This document shows, in pieces, positions 55,081-64,000 of a stretch of 64,000 bases of DNA. Within the stretch, counting starts at the first letter, position 1. Each line of letters starts with the position of its first letter. The notes under the pieces were generated by a model. That model saw only the letters and a program-made list of their open reading frames with translations, made no database searches and had not been told where the DNA came from. The position numbers and the translations under genes are program-made. This DNA is from Myotis daubentonii (lineage: Eukaryota > Chordata > Mammalia > Chiroptera > Vespertilionidae): assembly GCF_963259705.1 (NCBI RefSeq), contig NC_081851.1:10824145-10888144 (forward strand). Direction: 5' to 3'.

Positions 55081-56222
55081 GACCAGGGCCTCACAGCTGG
55101 GAGCAGTGCCTCACAGCTGGAAGCAGTGCCTCACAGCTGGAAGCAGTGCCTCGCAGCTGGGGCCAATGCCTCACAGCTGGGAGCAGTGCCTCACAGCTGG
55201 GGCCAGTGCCTCACAGCTGGGGCCAATGCCTCACAGCTGGGAGCAGTGCCTCACAGCTGGGGCCAGTGCCTCACAGCTGGGGCCAATGCCTCACAGCTGG
55301 GAGCAGTGCCTCACAGCTGGAAGCAGTGCCTCACAGCTGGGGCCAGTGCCTCACAGCTGGAAGCAGTGCCTCACAGCTGGGACCAGGGCCTCACAGCTGG
55401 GACCAGTGCCTCACAGCTGGGGCCAGTGCCTCACAGCTGGAAGCAGTGCCTCACAGCTGGGACCAGGGCCTCACAGCTGGGACCAGGGCCTCACAGCTGG
55501 GCCCAGTGCCTCACAGCTGAGACCAGTGCCTCACAGCTGGAACTAGTGCCTCACAGCTGGAAGCAGTGCCTCACAGCTGGGGCCAGTGCCTCACAGCTGG
55601 GACCAGGGCCTCACAGCTGGGCCCAGTGCCTCACAGCTGAGACCAGTGCCTCACAGCTGGAACTAGTGCCTCACAGCTGGAAGCAGTGCCTCACAGCTGG
55701 GGCCAATTCCTCACAGCTGGGGCCAGTGCCTCACAGCTGGAACTAGTGCCTCACAGCTGGAAGCAGTGCCTCACAGCTGGGGCCAATGCCTCACAGCTGA
55801 GACCAGTGCCTCACAGCTGGAACTAGTGCCTCACAGCTGGAACTAGTGCCTCACAGCTGGAAGCAGTGCCTCACAGCTGGAACTAGTGCCTCACAGCTGG
55901 AACTAGTGCCTCACAGCTGGAAGCAGTGCCTCACAGCTGGGCTCAGTGCCTCACAGCTGGGACCAGGGCCTCACAGCTGGGGCCAGTGCCTCACAGCTGA
56001 GACCAGTGCCTCACAGCTGGGGCCAGTGCCTCACAGCTGGGGCCAGTGCCTCACAGCTGAGACCAGTGCCTCACAGCTGGGGCCAGGGCCTCATATTTGG
56101 GGCCAGTGCCTCACAGCTGGGACCAGTGCCTCATATTTGGGGCCAGTGCCTCACAGCTGGGGCCAGGGCCTCTCAGCTGGGGCCAGTGCCTCACAGCTGG
56201 GACCAGGGCCTCTCAGCTGGGG
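55081..56222. repeat. 20-bp minisatellite, 57 units in constant register
   Basis: Tandem units of the form AGTGCCTCACAGCTGGGGCC run for 57 repeats, each exactly 20 bp with no insertion or deletion. Variation is confined to a few positions (GGGCC/GAAGC/GGACC/AACTA cores). Fifty-five units contain the E-box CAGCTG; two read CATATTTG instead. Higher-order copying is visible: a 60-bp block repeats at 55201 and 55261, and a 60-bp block recurs 120 bp apart at 55501 and 55621. All plus frames are open for most of the array (up to 206 codons) simply because the unit lacks stops; I do not regard these as genes. Confidence 0.97.
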
Positions 56223-57096
56223 GACAGCACCCAGTTTATTAGCTTCCCTTCAGAACCTTGTTTTGCTGCTTTTATTCATAAATTGTTTTAAACTACTCTT
56301 GAATTCTATAACTTTGTACTATAAAATCTCTTGGTGTGACTTCTGTAAATTTATTTAGTTTAGTATACAGTAGAATTTTCTCTCATTTGGTCTAAAACTA
56401 CTACCAGAATTTTGTAAATGGCTTTTTCTCCTTCACCACTTTCTTTTTCAGGGGCATGGGAGTGATTCTTAATTTAACTTGTGTTCCCCGCTGCTGTGTG
56501 CTAACCAGAACGGCCCGGAATTAATATGCCGTGTTTCTTAAAGGGAGGGTTCAGTGTCGCCTCACCAACCTGTGTGACTCCTGCTGGAGAAGATGACCCC
56601 TTGTCCTGTTTATTTAGGGTGTTGCTCGTCATGGTTTCTAGTCGAGACCCTGGTTTGGGTTAGAGAGCTGGGAGCTCTGATTGTACAGCCTGGTTCCAAG
56701 CCCTCTCTCTCCCTGCGCCTGCACTTGAAGCTGTGCCAACCCTGCCACCCGGGCGCCGCTGGCTCTGACTAGCTTTACAGCCCCCGCCCTGCATTGCTAG
56801 GGAGCTCCCAGCTACCTCTTCCAGGCCTCATGGGAGACCAACCCCACTCTGCTGTTTCATGCCCCATCCTGGGCGATTTCCATGACCTTAAAAACAACAA
56901 CAAAAACTCCTAGCTACGGGGACTCCATTTTGCTAATAGTCATATTTCATGGCAAAATAAGCTAGAAATTAAGTGCAAATCCTCAATCTGATCACCAGAA
57001 TTCATTAGTAATTCATCACTAACAAACTGACACTAACTACTTCTTTAGCAAGTTCTCGACATCAGTGACATTAACGGACAGTAAGCTGTTGTCAGG
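56223..57096. other. Unique sequence, no gene recognised
   Basis: Mixed sequence without repeat families that I recognise. No exon is supported. Confidence 0.3.
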
Positions 57097-57302
57097 CCCT
57101 GGCCGGTGTGGCCCAGTTGTCTGGAGCGCTGTCCCGTGCACCGCAAGGTCTCGGGTTCCATTCCTGCTCAGAGCACACACCCAGGTTATGGGTTGGTCCC
57201 TGGATAGGATGTGTACGGTAGGCAACTGATCGACATCAATGTTTTTCTCTCTCAAATCAATTTTAAAAACATATCCTTGGGTGAGGATTAAAAATCTTTT
57301 TT
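57097..57302 (+). mobile_element. VES-type SINE
   Basis: GGCCCTGGCCGGTGTGGCCC start, GGGTTCCATTCCTGCTCAG B-box region, CAACTGATCGACATCAATG and TCCTTGGGTGAGGATTAAAA tail. Confidence 0.92.
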
Positions 57303-57367
57303 AAGAAAAGGTTATTTTCAGGGTCCTCTCTCAGGAAGTAGTGAGGCAGGAGGAGTCGCGGACTCAC

Positions 57368-57481
57368 CGCGTTGGCATGTTCTGCACGGACACCCGCCAG
57401 AGCCTACTACGCTTCTGCAAACGCGCGGTGGCCTGGATGATTATCAGTGAGAGCTGGACGTAGATCATCATGAAGATACTC
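57368..57481 (-). other. Exon-like segment, minus strand (114 bp)
   Basis: On the minus strand ATGAATATTTCTGTAG is a good acceptor, and ACGCG|GTGAGT a consensus donor. One frame is open throughout and reads IFMMIYVQLSLIIIQATARL, a hydrophobic stretch like a membrane helix, followed by a basic LQKRSRLW part. I do not recognise the protein. On the plus strand the same DNA is also open in another frame between TTATTTTCAG and ATCA|GTGAGA, so the strand is not certain. No neighbouring exons are identified. Confidence 0.3.
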
Positions 57482-58984
57482 CTACAGAAATATTCATACA
57501 GACCTGTAAAATGTTAAAGATTTGTTATTTTACAAGTTAACGAGACCCACACCAAAACCCTGATTTACTTTAATGTTAAAAATTACTTTTGTTGTTTAGA
57601 AAAATGTTCAGTGGGAAATCATGAGCTATATCCATTCACATAATAAATATTTGCTGTGAGCACCGACTGGATTCCAGGCTGTTTTTCTCGCGGTGACTAT
57701 TTTAGCACTGTGCTTTCACAGCCACAGAAATAGAGAATTCCTTTTTAGACACGGGCTGTCATGGCCTCGTGGGGGCGGCAGGACCCAGGCAGCTCCCTGC
57801 AGCTCTGCGTCGCCCCGTGGTCGTTGATGCTCGTACAGCGAGTCTGTGGTACCCAAGGGGCATGGGAGTGATTCTTAATTTAACTTATGCTCCCTGCTGA
57901 CCCTCGGAGAAGAGGCTGGGCAGCCAGCAGATGCTGCGTTTGGAGGGACTGTGAAGGAACGAGGTGGGTGGGCAGAGGTGTGATGGGCCAGCAGCAGGGG
58001 GTGGGACCAGGCAAGCACTGTTTGGCCAGTGGTCTCTGAAGAGCCAGCAGGAAAGTGACCGCTGGGTCAGCTCTATCACTTGCCACGTCTTGGGAAGCAC
58101 GGAAGTAGCGCTGGCCTGGTAAGTGCTAATGGGACGCCGGCCGGGCGCACTTCCAGGCATTGGGCGCTCTAGTCTCTGCTGTCCCAGTGAGACCTACGCC
58201 GGAGGCAGTTTGAGGGGGGTGTCCAGGCTGCATCCCAGAGGGGCCTGATTGGGGTCCCCGAGCCCCTGCTTTCCTGCCCCAAATTCTCACCTTCTCCAGG
58301 AGCCTCCCCCTGTTTGAGGTGAGGGAGCCAAGCCTTCTGAGCCCCGGCCCTGGCCATGCCCACTCGGGAGGGGAGAGCACGGGAAGACAGGTGCAAACCC
58401 TCCTGTTCCACTGGGTGTCAGCGTGCGTCTGCACGTGAGTCTTCGTGCCCGTGCTTGGGAAGGGACCGTGGTTCTCTGGTGGCTGGCACTTCCTGGGCAG
58501 GGGCATCGGATGCCACGCTGATGATGTTCTATCGTTTGGAAACCTTTTGGACGCTTTTACAGGAGAGAGCCTAATGGGTAGGAGGATGTTGGTGGTGTCG
58601 GGGAGGACGGATGGGGGCTTAGGTGACAAGCCTCGTGCTAAGTGAGGTAAGTAAACAAGACCTGGACTTCACACACTGCCAGTGGCTGATAAGAATATCC
58701 GGAGAGGAAGTGCTGGCAGTGAGGCCACATGTGTCTCTTTTAAGCTCTGTTGCCGTGTCTTTGACAAGGAGATGGTAAGCTGCCTAGTGCACATCGTGGT
58801 GGTGTGGCCTGCGCACATTGTGAGGAACTCCCACAGCCGGTTAGCGAACAGCTTGCAGCTTGTCCTTCGGTGTGGAGAGCATTGGCGGTTCCTCTCAGCG
58901 AGGCCAGGTGCCGTGCAGGGCTAACACGCAGCCACTGTGCTGCTGGGTCAGGACTTCCTCGTCTGCCCGGAAAGTCTCCCTCAT
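57482..58984. other. Unique sequence, no gene confirmed
   Basis: The phrase GGGGCATGGGAGTGATTCTT at 57857 also occurs at 56452, with shared flanks for about 45 bp, so a small dispersed duplication exists. No other repeat or gene is recognised. Confidence 0.35.
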
Positions 58985-59296
58985 CGCCGCTCCCCATTTT
59001 CCTGCACCCCAGCCCTGGGAACCACTCCAGCACTGTGTTTCTATGACTGTGACATTTTTGTAGACTTTGCATATAAGTGACACCATGCAGTACTTGCCTT
59101 TCTCTGTCTGGCTTATTTCCGTAGCATAGTTCCTCACGGTCCATCCTGTTGTAGAAAATGGCAGGATGTCCTTTTTCCTGGTGGCTGGGTAATATTCCAG
59201 TGTGTGTGTGTGTGTGTGTATGCGCGCTCGTGCGCATGCGTGCACATATTTCCTGTCTTTTACACAGATGCATCTTTTTCCTTCATCCATGTGGAC
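58985..59296 (-). mobile_element. Old L1 fragment (antisense)
   Basis: CTATGACTGTGACATTTTTG, TGCATATAAGTGACACCATG, TTTCTCTGTCTGGCTTATTT and AATGGCAGGATGTCC follow the reversed ORF2 3' region and 3' UTR of older L1s. A TG microsatellite (59202-59219) has grown in it. More L1-like sequence (GGCTTCAGGTCTTACGTTCA) follows the SPIN element at 59610-59680. Confidence 0.75.
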
Positions 59297-59599
59297 CAGC
59301 GGTTCTCAACCTGTGAGTCGCGACCCCTTTGTGGGTCGAACAACCTTTCACAGGGGTCGCCTAAGACCATCGGAAAACATATATAATTACATATTGGTTT
59401 TGTGATTAATCACTATGCTTTAATTATGTTCAATTTGTAACAATGAAAATACATCCTGCATATCAGATATTTACGTTAAGATTCATAACAGTAGCAACAT
59501 TACAGTTATGAAGTAGCAACGAAAATAATTTTATGGTTGGGTCACAACATGAGGAACTGTATTAAAGGGTCGTGGCATTAGGAAGGTTGAGAACCACTG
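59297..59599 (+). mobile_element. SPIN-type hAT mini-element (longest copy)
   Basis: Ends CAGCGGTTCTCAACCTGTGA and GAAGGTTGAGAACCACTG. It has the full internal run GGAAAACATATATAATTAC, TGTGATTAATCACTATGC, AACAGTAGCAACATTACAG and GGAACTGTATTAAAGGG. It is 303 bp and lies between L1-like pieces. The 8-bp flanks (ATGTGGAC, TTCTAGCG) do not match, so the target duplication has been lost or rearranged. Confidence 0.9.
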
Positions 59600-60318
59600 T
59601 TCTAGCGTGTCATGGCTTCAGGTCTTACGTTCAAGTCTGGAATCCTTTTTGAGTTCGTTATACTTCCCACAGCACCTTTGTACGAGCGAAGCTTCATAAA
59701 ATTGCAGGGAGACATTTCCCATGTAGTCCATGAACTTGTCATTTTCCGATGGCCGAGGGGGAGATAGTGCGGAGCCAGCGTGCTTCTCTCACCCTGGCCT
59801 ACGGCCGACGTGCCCAGCAGGTGGCTTCCTGGGAACTGGAGAAGCAAATAAAGACAGAAAAAGCAAATTCCTGGGAACTAAATCGTGGAAATAAGGCTTT
59901 TCTGTGGGTGTTTTTAAGAGCTTTCTCCTGCTTCTCTTGGACTTCTCCATCCCCTTGCTGTGTACAGTCTTCTTCGAGATGGAAACTTGATGGGGAGCCC
60001 AGACCTGAGGCCCTAGCTGTAGTCCAGATGAGAAATGCTATGGGGCCAAACTCTGGCAGTGACTGGGGACGGATGTAGATTGTAGGGGAACCGTTGGATT
60101 TAGGACCCGCTTCTAAGAGGTGGACTAGCTCTCCTCACACAGTGGATGGGACTGCTGCAAGAGGACATCAGAGGGGAAAGAAGCCTGCATTTGTGTTCTT
60201 TTAAAGAACTGTAACAGCGATTAGCTTAGCGGCTAAGCCTTAGCCGAATTTTTAGATAAGGTGCTCTGAACTATAAGCTCTCTCCTTTGGCTTGTGAAAA
60301 GGGACGGTGACAGCCTAG
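59600..60318. other. Unique sequence, no gene recognised
   Basis: Apart from an L1-like piece at 59610-59680 nothing is recognised. An imperfect palindrome GCGATTAGCTTAGCGGCTAA lies at about 60213. Confidence 0.3.
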
Positions 60319-61380
60319 TCCTATCTAATAAAAGAGAAAAATGGTAATTGGCGTAACACGATACCCTTTTCATTGGCTAATCAGGGCTATATGCAAATTA
60401 ACTGCCAACAAGATGGCGGTTAATTTGCATATGTAGGCACAATGCAGGGAGGCAAAAGGGAAAGCAGGAAGAAGCCCCCTGCCACTGACAGTGATCGGAA
60501 ACCCAGGGGGGAGCTAAGAGCTGGGGGGCAGGGCAAAGGCGGCCCCAGCCATGATCGGAGAATCAGGCGCCTTTGCTGCCCTGGCCAGTGATAGCAGGAA
60601 GTAGGGGTGGAGCCAGCGATGGGAGCTGGGCATGGTCGAAGCTGGCAGTCCCGGGAGTAGGGGTCCCTTGCCTGGGCCTAAAGCGAAGCCCACGATCGCG
60701 GGGCTGCTGCAGCTGCGGGTCCCCGCTGCCCGGGCCGGACGCCTAGGCCAGAAGCGTTAGGCCTGGGCAGGGGCGGAGCCTGCAACTGCGGGGAGCTGGG
60801 GGTCCCCTGCCCAGGCCTGACACCTCTGCCAGAGGCCTCAGGCCTGGTCAAGGGACCGATCCGGTGATTGGTGATCGGAGGGTGATGAGGGTCAACTCCT
60901 CTGGCCGAGGCATCAGGCCTGGGTGGGGGGTGGAGCCGGGGATTGGGGGGATATGATGGTCCCCTTGCCCAGGCCTGAAGCCTGGGTCAGAGGCATCAGG
61001 CTTGGGCGGGGGGTGGAGCAAGCGATCAGAGGGAGATGGGGGTCCCCTGCCCAGGCATGATTCCTGGGCCAGAGGCCTCAGGCCTGGGCGGGGGCCAGAG
61101 CCAGTGATCAGGGGGAGATGGGGGTCCCCTGTCCAAGCCTGACACCTCTGGCGGAGGCGTCAGGCCTGGGCAAGGGGCCAATCAGGCAATCGGAGGGTGA
61201 TGGGGGTCTACGCCTCTGGCTGAGGCATCAGGCCTGGGCAAGGGGCCAGTCCTGCGATTGGAGGGTGATGGGGGTCAATGCCTGAGGGCTCCCAGTATGT
61301 GAGAGGGGGCAGGCTGGGCTGAGGGACACTCCCCTCCCCACACACACCCAGTGCACGAATTTCGTGCACCGGCTCCGTAG
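60319..61380 (+). mobile_element. Non-autonomous Helitron, 1,062 bp, with internal tandem array
   Basis: It starts TCCTATCTAATAAAAGAGAA and ends with the stem GTGCACGAATTTCGTGCAC, then CGGCTCCGTAG, next to T. The 5' region holds a near-perfect inverted repeat with octamer and YY1-like motifs (60389-60432) and a CATTGGCTAAT (CCAAT-like) box. From about 60727 to 61285 an 80-100 bp GC-rich unit (GGGGTCCCCTGCCCAGGC, GAGGCCTCAGGCCTGGG) repeats about seven times with variation. No RepHel coding is present. Confidence 0.9.
60389..60432. promoter_or_regulatory. Octamer/YY1-like inverted repeat in Helitron 5' region
   Basis: ATATGCAAATTAACTGCC and GGCGGTTAATTTGCATAT are inverted with one mismatch around AACAAGAT. 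Each arm has an octamer-like ATGCAAAT, and AAGATGGCGG at the centre is a YY1-like site. Factor binding is inferred only. Confidence 0.4.
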
Positions 61381-61632
61381 TACAGAATATAATGAACAAC
61401 ATAAACTGATGAACAAAAACAGATCCAGAGACAGAGAAGCATCGATCAGACAGTCAAACCTCAGAGAAAAACACCTATCTGAGAATGTCAAGAGGAGAAG
61501 GAGTCAGTGGAAGAAAGAATGTTGTCAGCAAGGAGAGAGCTAAATTTTGTATCACGGGGAACATTGCTTGTCTCAGGAAAGGACTGGCAAGCTAATCTAT
61601 TGGGGAGAAAAATGTGGAGTGGGTGTTCGGAG

Positions 61633-61812
61633 GATGGTCCTCAAAGTGTTGTCCCCAAGACCAGAAGACCTGTTGGGAACTTTTAGATAAACCAATTTTC
61701 AGGCCACACCTCACACACCTACCAAATCAGAATCTCTGGGGATGGGACTTGGCCATAGGCATGTTGACAAGCCCTGCAGGTGATTCTGATGCATGCTCAA
61801 GTTTGAGACACA
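61633..61812 (-). mobile_element. MER5A-like hAT-Charlie relic
   Basis: GATGGTCCTCAAAGTGTTGT, GTTGGGAACTTTTAGA, AATCAGAATCTCTGGGGATG, GGTGATTCTGATGCATGC and CAAGTTTGAGACAC follow MER5A from end to end. An old mammalian element. Confidence 0.8.
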
Positions 61813-61860
61813 CCATGCCAGGGAATTGTTTATACAGCACCTACCTGTGTACATGCCTCT

Positions 61861-61893
61861 AAAAAAAAAAATAAAAAAAATAAAAGAAAAAGC
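61861..61893. repeat. A-rich run
   Basis: A run of A with scattered T and G, 33 bp. Confidence 0.8.
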
Positions 61894-62131
61894 AAATTCC
61901 TGACCAGCCATCTCCCCACATACACACCTTTTCCCCGACAGATTGTAGAAGCTAAATTCACAACATTCCAGTCATTTCTCCACTATTTTGAATTGTACCT
62001 TAACGTTTATAAAGGAGTTTTCATAAATTCTCTCTAAAAACAGGCGATGAGACCCCCACCCCCTTTTCATGAAAGGAGAGGGTATGTGGCTTTACCTGCC
62101 ACACGGGCCCGCCCTGGACAGCGCCCAGCCA

Positions 62132-62690
62132 GATCTGCGCACTGCTGTGGGGGGCTGGCCTGGCCCGGCCTGCGCACTGCTGGGGGGGCTGGCCTGATCT
62201 GTGCGCTGCTGCGGGGGGCTGGCCTGGCCTGATCTGTGCGCTGCTGCGGGGGGCTGGCCAGGCCTGATCTGTGCGCTGCTGTGGGGGGCTGGCCTGGCCC
62301 GGCCTGCGTGCTGCTGCGGGGGGCTGGCCTGGCCCGGCCTGTGCGCTGCTGCGGGGGGCTGGCCTGGCCCGGCCTGTGCGCTGCTGCGGGGGGCTGGCCT
62401 GGCCCGGCCTGTGCGCTGCTCGGGGGGCTGGCCTGGCTCGGCCTGTGCGCTGCTGCGGGGGGCTGGCCTGGCTCGGCCTGTGCGCTGCTGTGGGGAGCTG
62501 GCCTGGCCCGGCCTGTGCGCTGCTGTGGGGCGCTGGCCTGGCCCGATCTGTGCGCTGCTGCGGGGGGCTGGCCTGGCGTAGCCTGCGTGCTGCTGTCGGT
62601 GGCTGGCCTGGCGTAGCCTGTGCGCTGCTGTCGGGAGCTGGCCTGGCCCGATCTGCGCGCTGCTGCGGGGCACTGGCTTGGCGCGCTCTT
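62132..62690. repeat. 35-bp GC-rich minisatellite, about 16 units
   Basis: Units of the type GTGCGCTGCTGCGGGGGGCT followed by GGCCTGGCCCGGCCT repeat about 16 times; most are exactly 35 bp, and a few are one or two bases shorter. All six frames are mostly open (up to 279 codons) because the unit lacks stops; the resulting Ala/Pro/Gln-rich minus-strand frame is not taken as a gene. Each unit has a G6 or G7 run and CpGs. Confidence 0.95.
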
Positions 62691-63312
62691 TGTTTCTCCG
62701 AGTCCCAAGCAGGAGCAGCGGCAGGTGATGCGGAGGTGACAGGACAGTGCTGGAAACAGGTCCGTGGAGCTGCCTAGAGGGCATCGTGCAGTTCCCAAAT
62801 TAGGACAAGTAAAGTGCCTTTTCTTGACCTCCCTCCTCCAAAACAGCGAAAAGTGTATTTCTGCTTCACACCAGTGTTGCAGGGTGAGGATGTGGGCTTC
62901 TAGCAACTGAGACCGTGAACAGGGCAGTCTTTCTGAGGTGGTGGATATGTTTGTTACCTTGTTTTGGTGATGATGTCAAGGTGAGTGACTAGATCCAAAC
63001 CTGTCAAATTATACACTAAATAGGTGTAACTTTGTATGTATTAAGTAGGACTCAGGAAGGGTGAAAACATTACATTGCCGTGGCAGCAGGAGATACCTAC
63101 GAGCGCATGTGGAAACACTGAAGGGTGTGTGTGGAATCACCACTGTGGTCACAGCAGTGGCCTGGATGCTGGGGCAGGGTGCTGGGGGTCCCCGACTTCT
63201 TGCCTCCACCGTCTCCTGTCACCATGTGCTTCAGTGTAGAAAGCAGAAAAGGGTCTTGTGTTTTAGATTCCTGCCTGTCAGAATCGATTTTCCTGTCCAC
63301 TTTTATGATACA
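62691..63312. other. Unique sequence, no gene recognised
   Basis: No repeat family or exon is supported. Confidence 0.3.
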
Positions 63313-63551
63313 CTAGCAGCCCAGTGCATAAAATTCGTGCACTCAGTGGGCAGGTACCTTAGTCCGACCTCGCCCTCTCGCAGCTGAGAGCCCTTGGGGG
63401 ATGTCCGACTGACAGGGAGTGGGCCTAAGCCATCAGTCGGACATCCTTAGCGCTGCTGCAGAGGCAGGAGACGCTCCCGCCACCACCGCTGCGCTCACCA
63501 GCCATGAGTACGGCTTCTGGCTGAGCGGTGCTCCCCCCCGTGGGAATGCAC

Positions 63552-63601
63552 TGACCACCAGGGGGCAGCTCCTACATTGAGCGTCTGCCCCCTGGTGATC
63601 A
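63552..63601. promoter_or_regulatory. Inverted pair of CTCF-like motifs in a Helitron
   Basis: TGACCACCAGGGGGCAG (full core) and CTGCCCCCTGGTGATCA (one change) face opposite ways with a 16-nt gap, the same geometry as at 25694 and 32752. Confidence 0.5.
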
Positions 63602-63866
63602 GTGTGCATCATAGCGACTGGTCGTTCCACTGTTGGGCCAAAACAGGCTCTCCAACATCCCCCGAGGGGTCCCGGATTGCAGGAGCGTGCAGCCCAGGCT
63701 GAGGGACCCCACTGGTGCACAATTGGGGTCGGGGAGGGATGCCTGAGGTTGGCCAGCTAGAGAGGGATTGTGGGAGAGCTCCAGGGCATGTCTGGCCCAT
63801 CTTGCTCAGTCCGTTCAGTCCCGATTGGCCAGATCCCAGCAGCAAGCTAACCTACCGGTGGGAAGT

Positions 63867-63936
63867 CTGCCCCCTGGTGGTCAGTGCACATCATAGCGAC
63901 TGGTTGACCAGTCGACTCTCTGCCCCCTGGTTGTCA
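63867..63936 (-). promoter_or_regulatory. Two further CTCF-like motifs, same orientation
   Basis: CTGCCCCCTGGTGGTCA (63867-63883) and CTGCCCCCTGGTTGTCA (63920-63936) both read on the minus strand as TGACCACCAGGGGGCAG-type sites. The AGTGCACATCATAGC and AGTGCATGTCATAGC tails show that they are duplicates of one arm. Confidence 0.45.
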
Positions 63937-64000
63937 GTGCATGTCATAGCAAGAGGTTGAGCGGACTTAGCATATCAGTAGCATATTACGCTTTGATTGG

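Larger units (their letters stand above)
63313..64000 (-). mobile_element. Helitron running past the window end, with several CTCF-like motifs
   Basis: The minus-strand 3' end is at 63313: CTAG, and a stem seen on the plus strand as GTGCATAAAATTCGTGCAC. The body matches the elements at 25487 and 32415, including the inverted motif pair at 63552-63601. After an internal stretch with a second GGTGCACAATTGGGG stem-like piece at 63713, two more motif copies follow (63867-63883, 63920-63936). The last bases (GCATATTACGCTTTGATTGG) resemble the reversed 5' region, so the TC start should lie just past the window. Confidence 0.82.

Noticed and set aside
55081..56222. CRISPR array
   Set aside because: The repeats are directly adjacent without spacers, and the sequence is clearly a mammalian genome.
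54989..56358. Long open frames (170-206 codons) in the 55-56 kb array as a repeat protein gene
   Set aside because: The 20-bp unit has no stop in any plus frame, so the frames follow from the tandem repeat. No start context, splice site or domain supports a gene.
62067..62906. 279-codon minus-strand frame rich in Ala, Pro, Gln and Arg
   Set aside because: It is produced by the 35-bp minisatellite; comparable frames are open on the other strand and in other phases.

Overview
The window reads as nuclear DNA of a vesper bat (Vespertilionidae, Myotis-like). The reason is its mix of repeats. It holds many tRNA-related VES-type SINEs, and Helitrons of the HeliBat type with a palindromic 3' stem around GTGCACGAATTTCGTGCAC and a CTAG end. 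It also holds SPIN-type and other young hAT mini-elements with 8-bp target duplications, a mariner derivative, and ORF1-only half-L1 (HAL1-like) elements. This assignment is inference from repeat signatures; no database was searched.

Layout. From 1 to 13.5 kb the sequence is mostly unique and moderately GC-rich, with scattered VES SINEs, old hAT-Charlie and MIR relics, a MaLR-type LTR and a young hAT mini-element. From 13.5 to 30 kb there are L1 pieces, a 116-bp Helitron, a SPIN element, a 77/78-bp minisatellite, an LTR-like block, a Helitron with an inverted pair of CTCF-like motifs, MER20-like and SPIN copies, and at 29.5 kb a possible terminal coding exon with a polyadenylation signal. From 30 to 34.1 kb Helitrons are dense, with two head to tail, followed by a 572-bp mariner derivative with 174-bp inverted repeats. 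From 39 to 46.5 kb two antisense HAL1-like elements about 98% alike are inserted, one with an intact 282-residue ORF1 and its 5' end, the other broken and nested in an older L1. From 49.9 to 53.2 kb lies an antisense L1 that lost most of ORF2. From 55.1 to 56.2 kb is a 57-unit, 20-bp minisatellite in perfect register. A SPIN element (59.3 kb), a 1.06-kb Helitron (60.3 kb), a 35-bp GC-rich minisatellite (62.1 kb) and a Helitron running off the end (63.3 kb) complete the window.

No complete host protein gene can be supported. A few GT-AG bounded, exon-like segments are listed with low confidence. The only intact protein-coding reading frame that I recognise is the HAL1/L1 ORF1. The most interesting feature is regulatory-looking sequence inside mobile elements: CTCF-like motif pairs in Helitrons, a single CTCF-like motif in HAL1, and YY1/octamer-like motifs in Helitron 5' regions and at the HAL1 5' end.
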